Of a stretch of DNA of 64,000 bases, positions 8,262 through 16,800 are shown piece by piece. The translations under genes and the position numbers were made by a program. The DNA lies in NCBI RefSeq assembly GCF_000364445.2, contig NZ_CP043538.1:5413447-5477446 (forward strand), written 5' to 3'. The notes under the pieces were generated by a model. That model was given only the letters and a program-made list of their open reading frames with translations, was not told the DNA's origin and did no database searches. Numbering within the stretch: position 1 is the stretch's first letter; every line of letters begins with the position of its first letter. Origin of the DNA: Methylobacterium mesophilicum SR1.6/6. GTDB lineage: Bacteria > Pseudomonadota > Alphaproteobacteria > Rhizobiales > Beijerinckiaceae.

Positions 8262-9083
8262 TCAGGGCAGGATGAGGCGCTCGATCGCGTGGGCGAAGCC
8301 GTCCGCGTCATTGCTGTCGGTGACCGCGCGGGCGGCCGCCTTCACGCCGTCCTCGGCATTGCCCATCGCCACCGAGAAGCCGCTGTTGGCGAACATCGGC
8401 CGGTCGTTGCCGGCATCGCCGAAGGTCGCGATCCGCTCGGGCGGGATGCCGAGATGGCCGCTCATCCAGGTGACGAACTGCCCCTTGTCGAGGTGGGGCG
8501 GCGTGACGTCGAGGTAGTATTTCTGCGAGCGATGCACCGTCGCCCGGTCCGCCAGCGCGGCCGCGATCCTGGGCTCGCAGTCCGCGAGATGGGCATGGTC
8601 GCGGCTGACACCGACGAGCTTCGAGGCCGCCCCCATGAGCGTGCCGAGGTCGGCCACGACCCGCGGCTCCGCGTCGATCGTGCGGCGCTCCAGGTCGGTG
8701 TAGGGGCCCTGCGGGTCGCGCAGACACCACGCGCCCTCGGCGAAGACCCAGACGTCGAGGCCCGCGGCCAGCAGCCGGGCGAGGGCCTCCCTGGCGGCCG
8801 GCTCGGGGATCGTCCGCTCCGCGATCGTCGAGAGGTCGGGCCGGACCACGCTGGCGCCGTTGAAGGCGCCCATCGGCAGATCGAGGCCGAGCGCGGCCAC
8901 GAGGCTGCGCAGGCCGACCGGCGGCCGGGCCGAGGCGATGCTGAAGCCGATCCCGGCCGCCCGCAGCCGCCCGACGGCCGCCACCGTGGCGGCGGTGAGG
9001 CGCTTGTCGCCGGTCACCAGGGTGCCGTCGACGTCCGAGATCACCAGGGCGATCCCCGCGGCCCCGTCGGATCCTGCAGGCAT
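8262..9083 (-). CDS. HAD-superfamily (Cof-type) phosphatase
   Basis: 273 residues. HAD motif I is VISDVDGTLVTGDK (about 14-27), motif II is in FSIASARPP, and motifs III/IV are LDKGQFV and FGDAGNDRPMF. A C2-type cap between them is typical of Cof/YidA sugar-phosphate phosphatases. It starts three bases after the gluconokinase stop and is almost certainly co-transcribed with it, so a role in sugar-acid phosphate turnover is a reasonable guess. Exact substrate unknown. Confidence 0.85.
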   Translation of the reverse strand: MPAGSDGAAGIALVISDVDGTLVTGDKRLTAATVAAVGRLRAAGIGFSIASARPPVGLRSLVAALGLDLPMGAFNGASVVRPDLSTIAERTIPEPAAREALARLLAAGLDVWVFAEGAWCLRDPQGPYTDLERRTIDAEPRVVADLGTLMGAASKLVGVSRDHAHLADCEPRIAAALADRATVHRSQKYYLDVTPPHLDKGQFVTWMSGHLGIPPERIATFGDAGNDRPMFANSGFSVAMGNAEDGVKAAARAVTDSNDADGFAHAIERLILP

Positions 9084-9086
9084 GGC

Positions 9087-9653
9087 TCACTCCGCTCCCG
9101 AGCGCACGGGGGGCTCCGCGGCGAGCTGCGCCACGACCCGGTCGGCGATGGCCTCGGGCGGCTCCGCGACCCCGACGATGATCGGGCGTTCGTCGGGACC
9201 GGGTACCTCCAGCGTGGCGAACTGGCTGTCCAGGAGGCGCGGGGACATGAAATGGCCTTGGCGCGCCGCGAGGCGCCCGGCGATCAGGGCCTTGTCCCCG
9301 TCGAGATAGACCAGCCGCACCCGCCGGCTCCCGCGGGTGAGAATGTCCCGGTAGGCGCGGCGCAGGGCCGAGCAGACCACGACGCCCGACTCGCCGGCCT
9401 CCAGCCGGTGCTGGATCCAGGTGGCGATCCGCGCCAGCCAGGGCGCGCGGTCCTCGTCGTCGAGGGCGTGGCCCGCATGCATCTTGGCCACGTGCTCCGG
9501 GGTGTGGAAGCTGTCGCCGTCGACGAAGATCCAGCCGAGCCGCTCGGCGATCAGCGCCGCGACGGTGCTCTTCCCGGATCCCGAGACGCCCATCACCACG
9601 AGCACCTGCGCGGACGCCGCGGCCTCGTCGGTCACCCCCGTCTGAGACGTCAT
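9087..9653 (-). CDS. gntK: Gluconokinase
   Basis: 188 residues from the ATG preceded by GAGG. ATP-dependent phosphorylation of D-gluconate to 6-phosphogluconate feeds the Entner-Doudoroff and pentose phosphate routes. P-loop MGVSGSGKST lies near the N-terminus. The family signature GDSFHTPEHVAKMHAGHALD is followed by DEDRAPWL and the C-terminal GHFMSPRLLDSQFATLE. Length agrees with the GntK family. It heads a two-gene operon with the HAD phosphatase. Confidence 0.92.
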   Translation of the reverse strand: MTSQTGVTDEAAASAQVLVVMGVSGSGKSTVAALIAERLGWIFVDGDSFHTPEHVAKMHAGHALDDEDRAPWLARIATWIQHRLEAGESGVVVCSALRRAYRDILTRGSRRVRLVYLDGDKALIAGRLAARQGHFMSPRLLDSQFATLEVPGPDERPIIVGVAEPPEAIADRVVAQLAAEPPVRSGAE

Positions 9654-9764
9654 CCGGACCTCGCGGCTCGAAGGCGTTCCCGCGACGCCGAGCACCCCTT
9701 CAATAGGCCCGCGCGCGGGGAAGGAAAGGCCGTGTCGGCCCCGCAAGACGCCGCCGGCGCGGCC

Positions 9765-9790
9765 GGAACCGCGTGCCGGGCGCGCGCGTT
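9765..9790 (+). promoter_or_regulatory. Putative sigma-EcfG promoter
   Basis: GGAAC at 9765-9769 and CGTT at 9787-9790 with a 17-bp spacer. The start codon of the DUF3072 gene is 40 bp downstream, a typical distance. Confidence 0.65.
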
Positions 9791-9829
9791 GGCGCAGGGA
9801 AGTTAGAACATTTCAGGAACAGAGAAGTC

Positions 9830-10105
9830 ATGGCCAAGACTGCTTCGAAGACCCAGCAGAGAGACGCTTCGCCTCGGGACGCGGCTCAGGAGAACCCCAA
9901 GACCGACCCGAAGGACGTGTCCAACCAGATCAAGGACCCGGACCAGTGGACCACCGGCGGCGAGCCGATGACGGGCGCGCAGGCCTCCTACCTGAAGACC
10001 CTGTCGGAGGAGGCCAAGGAGCCGGAGGCCTTCGAGGCCGATCTCGACAAGGCCGAGGCCTCCAAGCGGATCGACGACCTGCGCCACAAGGCCGGTCGGG
10101 CCTGA
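9830..10105 (+). CDS. DUF3072 domain protein, probably stress-induced
   Basis: 91 residues from the ATG preceded by AGGAACAGAGAAG. The protein is very hydrophilic and has no signal peptide. The DUF3072 core PMTGAQASYLKTLSEEAKEP, then ASKRIDDLRHK, is in the C-terminal half. The N-terminal half is disordered and rich in Lys, Asp and Gln. Molecular function is unknown. The consensus EcfG promoter directly upstream places it in the general stress response by inference. Confidence 0.88.
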   Translation: MAKTASKTQQRDASPRDAAQENPKTDPKDVSNQIKDPDQWTTGGEPMTGAQASYLKTLSEEAKEPEAFEADLDKAEASKRIDDLRHKAGRA

Positions 10106-10118
10106 TCCGGTCGCGCGC

Positions 10119-10163
10119 TCTTCCCAGTGCCAATCTTCCCGGTGCCAATCTTCCCGGTGCAAA
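10119..10163 (+). repeat. Tandem repeat, 3 x 15 bp
   Basis: Three consecutive copies of TCTTCCC(A/G)GTGCCAA, the last diverged in two bases, sit between the DUF3072 gene and the Flp pilin gene. Confidence 0.8.
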
Positions 10164-10296
10164 GGTTGGCCGGGCGGAGCGCGACGGCCGAGTTTCGAAG
10201 ACCGCATTAAGCCGCCGGCAAGGGCGGATGCGCTACGACAGGTCATGGAACGAGGCCGCTCGGGCAGCGGAACGTGACGAGAAGGCGGTTTCGACG

Positions 10297-10545
10297 ATGC
10301 AAGAACCGGGGCGCGAACCGGGCTGCCACGGGACCGGGCGGGCCGTCGCACGGGTCGGAATCCTGTCCGGCGGCGGCGCGACGGCGCTGATCCGCTTCTC
10401 CCGCGACGCGCGGGGCGCGACGTCGATCGAGTATGCCCTGATCGGCGCCCTGATCTTCCTGGTGGCCGCCGCGAGCCTGCGGACCTACGCCTCCCGGGTG
10501 AGCGGGGTCTACGGCCAGATCAGCACCGCGGTGACCCAGAACTGA
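10297..10545 (+). CDS. Flp family type IVb pilin
   Basis: 82 residues from the ATG preceded by GAAGGCGG; an upstream in-frame ATG at 10228 would add 23 residues. The prepilin signature is clear. A basic leader ends in Gly, followed by ATSIEYALIGALIFLVAAAS with the conserved Glu at +5 and the hydrophobic helix that packs in the pilus core. A TadV-type prepilin peptidase would cut before ATSIEY. No other tad/cpa gene is in the window, so it is an orphan pilin gene, which is common in Rhizobiales. Confidence 0.85.
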   Translation: MQEPGREPGCHGTGRAVARVGILSGGGATALIRFSRDARGATSIEYALIGALIFLVAAASLRTYASRVSGVYGQISTAVTQN

Positions 10546-10832
10546 CTCGTCCCGGGCGCTCGATGAGGGGCCGCCCGCGGCCCGGGGCCTTGCTGGAGCC
10601 GGCGGTGGCGCTGCGGCGCGAGCGGTGTCGTCCCGACTGCACGAGCCCAGCCCGCCAACACGACAGGCCGTCTGTCGGCAATAGACAGAAACAGAAAACA
10701 CCGCGTCCCTGCCCCGAAAAAGCTGTGCTTTACGAGGATGAAAGTGCGGTCTCGGCCGTCGCCTGCGGAGTGTGGCCCACCCGCCACGGACACCCGGGCC
10801 GCCATGGGCTAGGCACGGGCTCGGCAATACCG

Positions 10833-12020
10833 ATGGGCAACATCTGGATGCGCAATCTTCCCCTCGTCCTGCTCGCCGTCGCGGCGACGTCGGGCTGCAC
10901 GTACCTGCCCGCGGCGGGACCGACGGCGAGCATGATCCAGGCCGGCGCCGAGGTGGCGACGGCGGATGGCGGGCTCCTGGCGCGCTACGAGATCATCGAC
11001 GTCACCCCCAGCGTCGTCGAGGCCCTGCGCGGCCGGCCGCTGGACAGCCTGCTCGCCTCCTTCGGCGACCACCGCCCGTCCTCCGAGCCGGTGATCGGCA
11101 TCGGCGACATGGTCTCCGTCTCCGTCTGGGAAGCCGGCTCCGGCGGCCTGTTCTCCGGACCGCTGGTCGCCGACCGCTTCTCCGCCGGCTCGAAGTCCGC
11201 GCTCATCCCCGAGCAGCCGGTCGGGCGCGACGGCGCCATCTCGGTGCCCTATGCCGGCCGCATCAAGGTCGCCGGCCGCCGCACCCAGGACGTGCAGGCG
11301 CTCATCGAGAACGAGCTCGCCGGCAAGGCCATCCAGCCGCAGGTGCTGGTCTCGGTCACCCGCCCGATCAGCCAGGCGGTCACCGTCACCGGCGAGGGCG
11401 CGGCCGGCGCCCGCCTGCCGCTGTCGGGCCACGGCGACCGCATCCTCGACGTCATCGCCTCCGCGGGCGGCAACCGCGCGCCGGTCAACGAGACCTTCGT
11501 GCGGCTCTCGCGCGGGCCGGTCACCGCCACGGTGCCGCTGACCACGGTGGTGTCGAACCCGCGTGAGAACATCTACCTGCGGCCCAACGACGTGCTGACC
11601 CTGGTGCGCGACCCGCAGACCTTCATCGCGGTGGGCGCGCTGGGCAACAGCACCGAGCTGCCGTTCCAGGCCGACGGGATCACCCTGGCGCAGGCGCTGG
11701 CCAAGGCGCGCGGGCTGTCGGACTTCGCCGCCGACCCGGCGGGCACGTTCATCTTCCGGTTCGAGCCGGCCAGCGTGGTGCGCCGGCTGAACCCGGGCTC
11801 GAAGCTTCTGGGCACGCCGCTGGTGCCGGTGGTCTACCGGATCGACATGCGCGACCCCAACAGCCTGTTCGTCAGCCAGGCGTTCCGCATGCGCAACCGC
11901 GACCTCGTCTACGTGTCGAACGCGCCGTTCACCGAGGTGTCGAAGGTGCTCTCGGCCTTCAGCGGCGTCACCGGCCCGGTCGCCTCCGCGGCCACCGCCT
12001 ACGCGTACACGAGAAACTGA
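10833..12020 (+). CDS. Polysaccharide export outer-membrane protein (Wza/GumB-like)
   Basis: 395 residues from the ATG at 10833; a second ATG five codons later is also possible. The N-terminus is a lipoprotein-like signal (LPLVLLAVAATSGCTYL) with the candidate lipidated Cys shortly after the hydrophobic stretch. A Poly_export domain follows (about 80-190, IGIGDMVSVSVWEAG...DGAISVPYAGRIKVAGRR), then SLBB-like repeats (about 195-350). Such proteins form the export channel for capsule or exopolysaccharide. No partner kinase or Wzx/Wzy gene is adjacent. UDP-glucose dehydrogenase lies 10 kb away, on the far side of the PKS. Confidence 0.88.
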   Translation: MGNIWMRNLPLVLLAVAATSGCTYLPAAGPTASMIQAGAEVATADGGLLARYEIIDVTPSVVEALRGRPLDSLLASFGDHRPSSEPVIGIGDMVSVSVWEAGSGGLFSGPLVADRFSAGSKSALIPEQPVGRDGAISVPYAGRIKVAGRRTQDVQALIENELAGKAIQPQVLVSVTRPISQAVTVTGEGAAGARLPLSGHGDRILDVIASAGGNRAPVNETFVRLSRGPVTATVPLTTVVSNPRENIYLRPNDVLTLVRDPQTFIAVGALGNSTELPFQADGITLAQALAKARGLSDFAADPAGTFIFRFEPASVVRRLNPGSKLLGTPLVPVVYRIDMRDPNSLFVSQAFRMRNRDLVYVSNAPFTEVSKVLSAFSGVTGPVASAATAYAYTRN

Positions 12021-12201
12021 GCTGGACCGGCAGCGTCCATATCGCCGGCTGTCAGCGGCGCTCCGGCTCCAAGTTTGGCCAGCTGCGGCGGCGGCGCGCC
12101 GATATTGAGCCAGTACGCTCCGCCCGCGCTTTCGGAGACGGGCTAAACCGACTCAAGTCCTCAAGCGCAGGCGTCGCGCCCACGCCGTCCTACGCTGAAA
12201 C

Positions 12202-12240
12202 GCCAAACAGGGCGCGGATGATATCCACGCCCCGTTTGGC
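12202..12240. terminator. Long hairpin between convergent genes
   Basis: Arms of 13 bp (GCCAAACAGGGCG / CGCCCCGTTTGGC, one mismatch) with a 13-base loop. It lies between the convergent export-protein and alpha-oxoamine synthase genes and could serve as a terminator for both. There is no long T-tract. Confidence 0.5.
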
Positions 12241-12286
12241 TGTGTGACCCCGCATCAGACACCCGAGGCAGAAGCCCCGACCGCGC

Positions 12287-13654
12287 TCAGACCCGCTTGG
12301 CCAGCAGCTGCTCGATCAGAGAGCCGCCCTTGTCGATCGCCGCAAGTTCCTCCGCCACCGCGTTGACGGTGTCGCGGATCTGGTCGGGCGTGTGCTCGGA
12401 GGTCAGGAAGAAGCGCAGGCGCGAGGCCCGCTCCGGCACCGCCGGGTGGATGATCGGCTGCACGTTGATGCCCCGACGGAACAGCCGGTCGGACAGGGTG
12501 ACGGCCTTCAGCGAATCGCTCACGATGATCGGCACGACCGCGAGGCCGAGGCTGAATCCGGTGTCGAGGCCGAGCTTCTTGGCGGTGGCCAGGAACAACG
12601 TCCCGTTCTGGCGCAGGCGCTCGACCCGCTCCGGCTCGGCGTGCATCACGGCCAGCGCCGCCTCGGCGGCGGCCGCCAGCGGCGGCGACATGCCGACGCT
12701 GTAGACGAAGCCGCCGGCCGAGTGTTTCAGGTACTCGATCAGCGCGATCGGCCCGCAGATGTAGCCGCCGCAGGTCGAGAGCGTCTTCGACAGCGTGCCC
12801 ATCCAGATGTCGACCTCGCGGGGGTCGACACCGCAATGCTCGAACAGGCCGGCGCCGGTGCGGCCGGTGACGCCGAGGCCGTGCGCCTCGTCGACCATCA
12901 GCCACGCATCGTAGCGCTTCTTGAGGGCGACGAGTCCGGCGAGGTCCGGCGCGTCGCCGTCCATGCTGTAGAGGCCCTCGACCACGATCAGCGCCCGGCG
13001 GTGCTCGTGGCGGGTCGACTGGAGCAGGGTCTCCAGGGCGTCGAGATCGTTGTGCGCGAAGGAGCGGCGCTGGGCGCCGGAGAGCTGCGCGCCCGTGACG
13101 ATGCTGTTGTGGGAGAGCGCGTCGTGGAAGATCACGTCGCCGGCTTCCAGCAGCGCGCCGATGGTGGTCACGTTGGTGGCGTGTCCGCTCACCATCACGA
13201 CGCAGCCCTCGGACTGGTAGTGCTTGGCCAGCGCCTGCTCGAGGCTGATGTGACCGGGCCGCTCGCCGGCCACCACGCGGCTCGCCGACGAGGAGGTGCC
13301 GTAGGCGTCGATCGCCTCGCGCGCCGCGTTGCTCACCCGCGGATGGCCGTTCAGGCCGAGATAATCGTAGGACGAGAAGTTGGTGAAGCTCTTCTGGTCG
13401 ATCCGGGTGGTCGCCCCGGCCTTGGCGTCGTGGACGCGGAAGAACGGGTTGCCCAGGCCGATCAGATCGGCCGCCTGACGCTGGAGCTTCAGCTCGCGGT
13501 AGCCCGGCAGATTCTCGAAATTCTGCGCCGCCGACTTGCCGGCGGGGGAGGCCGCCTTGACGGGGGCCGGGCGCGGCGTGGCGCGCCCGAGCCGGTTGGT
13601 CACGAAGCCGGCGAGCGCCGCGCGCCCGCCGTCCGGCCGTGCCGTATCGGTCAT
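12287..13654 (-). CDS. Alpha-oxoamine synthase (class II PLP aminotransferase fold), PKS-associated
   Basis: 455 residues. The fold and motifs are those of the BioF/KBL/ALAS/serine palmitoyltransferase family: FTNFSSYDYLGL (90-101), SHNSIV (181-186), VDEAHGLGVTGRTGAG (254-269) and PLP-binding Lys290 in GTLSKTLSTCGG. These enzymes condense an amino acid with an acyl thioester, with loss of CO2, to give an alpha-aminoketone. An N-terminal extension of about 85 residues is longer than in BioF. Its start overlaps the upstream stop (ATGA), so it is translationally coupled to the PKS and most likely releases the PKS-bound chain, as Fum8 does in fumonisin synthesis. The amino acid used cannot be told. 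Confidence 0.9.
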   Translation of the reverse strand: MTDTARPDGGRAALAGFVTNRLGRATPRPAPVKAASPAGKSAAQNFENLPGYRELKLQRQAADLIGLGNPFFRVHDAKAGATTRIDQKSFTNFSSYDYLGLNGHPRVSNAAREAIDAYGTSSSASRVVAGERPGHISLEQALAKHYQSEGCVVMVSGHATNVTTIGALLEAGDVIFHDALSHNSIVTGAQLSGAQRRSFAHNDLDALETLLQSTRHEHRRALIVVEGLYSMDGDAPDLAGLVALKKRYDAWLMVDEAHGLGVTGRTGAGLFEHCGVDPREVDIWMGTLSKTLSTCGGYICGPIALIEYLKHSAGGFVYSVGMSPPLAAAAEAALAVMHAEPERVERLRQNGTLFLATAKKLGLDTGFSLGLAVVPIIVSDSLKAVTLSDRLFRRGINVQPIIHPAVPERASRLRFFLTSEHTPDQIRDTVNAVAEELAAIDKGGSLIEQLLAKRV

Positions 13655-13836
13655 GAGTTGGTCTCTTTGATCTCGCTGGACGTCTGCTCGATGAGTTCCT
13701 TGAGAGGCGCGAGGATCTGCGCATCCACCTCACCGCCGACATGCTTCGAGACGAGGCTCATCGCGACGCCGGCCGTCTCGTCCATGGGCGCGGAAACCGC
13801 CTGAATTAAGGACTCCGACAGCTCGTTGACGGTCAT
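13651..13836 (-). CDS. Detached C-terminal end of the PKS acyl carrier domain (frameshifted)
   Basis: 61 codons beginning with an ATG that overlaps the PKS stop codon. The first residues, MTVNELSESLIQAV, read as the missing fourth helix of the ACP that ends the PKS (pattern G-x-T-V-x-x-L). Adding one T to the TTT run at 13845-13847 (minus strand) gives a continuous ...DFSSGMTVNELSESL. The rest (about 45 residues) is a polar helical tail. It may be translated separately by ATGA coupling, or the split may be a sequencing error or mutation. No independent function is evident. Confidence 0.75.
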   Translation of the reverse strand: MTVNELSESLIQAVSAPMDETAGVAMSLVSKHVGGEVDAQILAPLKELIEQTSSEIKETNS

Positions 13837-16800
13837 GCCCGAGGAAAGTCCGGCGGGGGCGCGTCGAGGGCGAAGCGCTCCTGCAGGCTGGCGCCGAGCT
13901 CGACGCCCATAAGCGAGTCGAGGCCGATCTCCGAGAGCTGACGCACGCGGCTGATGTCGTCCTTCGGCAGGCGGAGGATGCGGGCGATGTCCTCGACGAT
14001 CGCGTCCGACACGGTCTTGCGGACCGCGTCGAGGTCGCCGCCCTTGAGGAGCGCGGCGATGTTGATCGCCTGGACGCCGCCGGCCTCGGCCTGCTGGTCC
14101 GACCCGAGTTCGGCGTAGCTCGGCGAGCGCATCGTGGCGAGACGCTCCCGCGCCTTGCCCCAGTGCATCGCCGCGATGGCGATGACGGCCTCGTCGGGGG
14201 ATGCGCCCTGGCTGCCCAGCGCCTCGGCCATCAGGTCGAGGCAGCGGCGGGCCTCCATCGGCGTGACGCCGACGCGGCCGGCAAGGCCTTCCATGACCGC
14301 CTTGTTGCGGGCGAGCATGCCGACGTCGCCGATGGCACCCCAGGCCACCGCCAGGGCGGGCAGGCCGCGGCGGCGGCGCTGGCGCGCCAGACCTTCCATG
14401 AAGCCGTTGGCGGCCACGTAGGAGCCCTGGCCCGGGTTGCCAATGAAGGTCGTCGCCGACGAGAACAGGACGAAGTAGTCGAGGCTCCGGTCGCGGGTCG
14501 CGGCGTCCAGGTGCTGGGCGCCGACCACCTTCGGGCCGATCACCGCGTCGAGCGCCGCGGCGTCGATGTTGGAGATCAGGCCGTCCTGGAGCACCGCCGC
14601 GGCGTGGAGCACGCCGGCGAGCTTCCTGCCGCCCTGCTCGATCCCGGCGATGAGCCGGTCCACCGAAGCGCGGCTGGTGATGTCGACGGCCTTGGCCTCG
14701 ACGGTCACGCCCCGTGCAGTGAGTTCCGCGACGATGGCCTTCGCCTCGTCGGTGGCCGCGCCCTTGCGGCCGGCGAGCACGAGGTGCTTGGCGCCGCGGT
14801 CGATCAGCCAGCGCGCCGCCTCCAGGCCGAAGCCGCCGAGGCCGCCGGTCAGCAGGTGGACGCCCTCGGCCGAGACCGTGAACGGCCGGGCCGTGTCCTT
14901 CATGATCGTGCCGGCCTTCGGCGGGCTGATCACGATCTTTCCGATATGGCCGGACTGCTGCATCAGCCGGAACGCGTCCGATGTCTCGGCCGCCGTGAAG
15001 GGCTGGTAGGGCAGGGGCTTGAGGCCGCCGTCATTGAACAGCGCCATCACCTCGCGGAACATCCGCGCGCCGTCGTCGCCCTGGTGCTGAATGACCTGGT
15101 CGAGGTCGACGCCGAAGTAGCTGAGGTTCCGCCGGAACGGGCGCAGGCCGATATGGGTGTTGGCGACGTAGTCGCGCTTGCCCAGCTCGACGAAGCGGCC
15201 GAACGGCCGGAGCGCGTTGAGCGAGCGCTCCATCGCCTCGCCGAACAGGCTGTTCAGCACGATGTCGACGCCGTCGCCGGTGATCGCCCGGACCTCGTCC
15301 ACGAAGGCCAGCGAGCGGGAATCGAGCACGTGCTCGGCGCCCAGCGCCTTCACGAGCGCCCGCTTCTCCCGGGAGCCGGCCGTGGCGATGACCCGGGCGC
15401 CCTTGAGCTTGGCGATCTGCAGGGCTGCGAGGCCGACGCCGCCCGCGCCGCCATGGACCAGCACCCACTCGCCGCGCCGCATCCGGGCGCAGGAGACGAG
15501 GCCGTAATAGGCCGTGAGGAAGGCCACCGGCACGGTGGCGGCCGCCATCGGGTCGAGGCCCTGCGGCATCGGCGCGACGACGAGGTCGGGCACCACAATG
15601 TGGGTGGCGAAGCCCGACTGGGCGAAGGCGACGACCGGGTCGCCCACCTTGAAGCCCTTCACGCCCGGGCCGACGGCGGTGACGCGGCCGGCGCACTCGA
15701 GGCCCAGCCGGGGGCCGGCGAAGCCGTCCTCCAGGATCTCCTCGGGGAGCATCGAGAGCGCCCAGAGCACGTCGCGGAAGTTGAGGCCGGTGGCCTCAAC
15801 CGCGATCTCCATCTCGCCCTTGCCGGGGGCGCGGCGCTCGGCCGGACCCCAGACCATCTCGCTCAAGCCGCCGGTGTTGCTGCGCTCCAGGCGCGCCGCC
15901 TCGGCCGGGACCAGATCCGCCGGATCCCGGTGCTGCGGCCGGCCCGCATGGAAGCGCACGACCTGGGTCCGCTCGTCGTCCAGCACGATCTCGGTCTCCG
16001 GCGTGCCGGAGAGGATGAGGTCGCGCAGGCGCTCGGAGGCGCGCTTCGACGACATCTCGGGGGAGAGGTCGATGCGGCGGACGTCGAGGTTCGGGGCCTC
16101 GTTGGCGAGCGTGCGGGAGAAGGCCCACACGCCGGCCTCGATATTGGTGGTCTGGCCGCCGCGGTCGCGGGTGGCGCCGGGCGCCACGACCCAGAGCTTG
16201 GTCTGGCGGGCACCGAGATGCTCGGTGCAGCGCTTCAGGCTGAGGCAGCGGTCGCGCAGACGCTCGGACGCCTCGCCGCCGCGGGTGAAGGCGCCGGCCA
16301 GGAACACCACCGTGTCGGGGGTCTCCTTCTCCAGCTCCATCAGGGAGGTCTCGGAGTCGAGGATGATCGAGACGTGCACGCCACCCGCGACCAGCAGGGT
16401 CGCCAGGGACGAGGCGGTCTCGGCCGCGAACTCGTCGTCGGAGCCGATGATGAAGGCGAAGCTCTGCGCCGGAGCCGGGCCCGGACGCACCGGCGCCTCG
16501 GCGGTCAGCAGCAGGTCGTCGCCGTTGGCGGAGGCCGCGCGCTCGACCTCGACCTTGACGAGGCCGTGGGCGCTGAGCGTCCGCTGCCAGCCCTCGATGT
16601 CCTCCAGCCGGCCTACCGGCAGGCCGCCCACGGCCTCCTCGAACCAGCCGGCCGTGAGGCCGAACACGAGGTCGCGGAACAGGGATGCGCCCGGCTCCAC
16701 GGCCACCAGCAGGCCGCCGGTGGCGAGCGCCCCGGCGAGCTGGCCCGGAAGGGCGCGGTCGCCGCGATGCAGGCTGCCGGAGGCCAGGATCAGGTCGAAG

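Noticed and set aside
13840..13850. Programmed -1 ribosomal frameshift as explanation for the split ACP
   Set aside because: The site CTTTCCT is not a canonical slippery heptamer and I see no strong downstream stem; an indel or coupled start is simpler, though not excluded.
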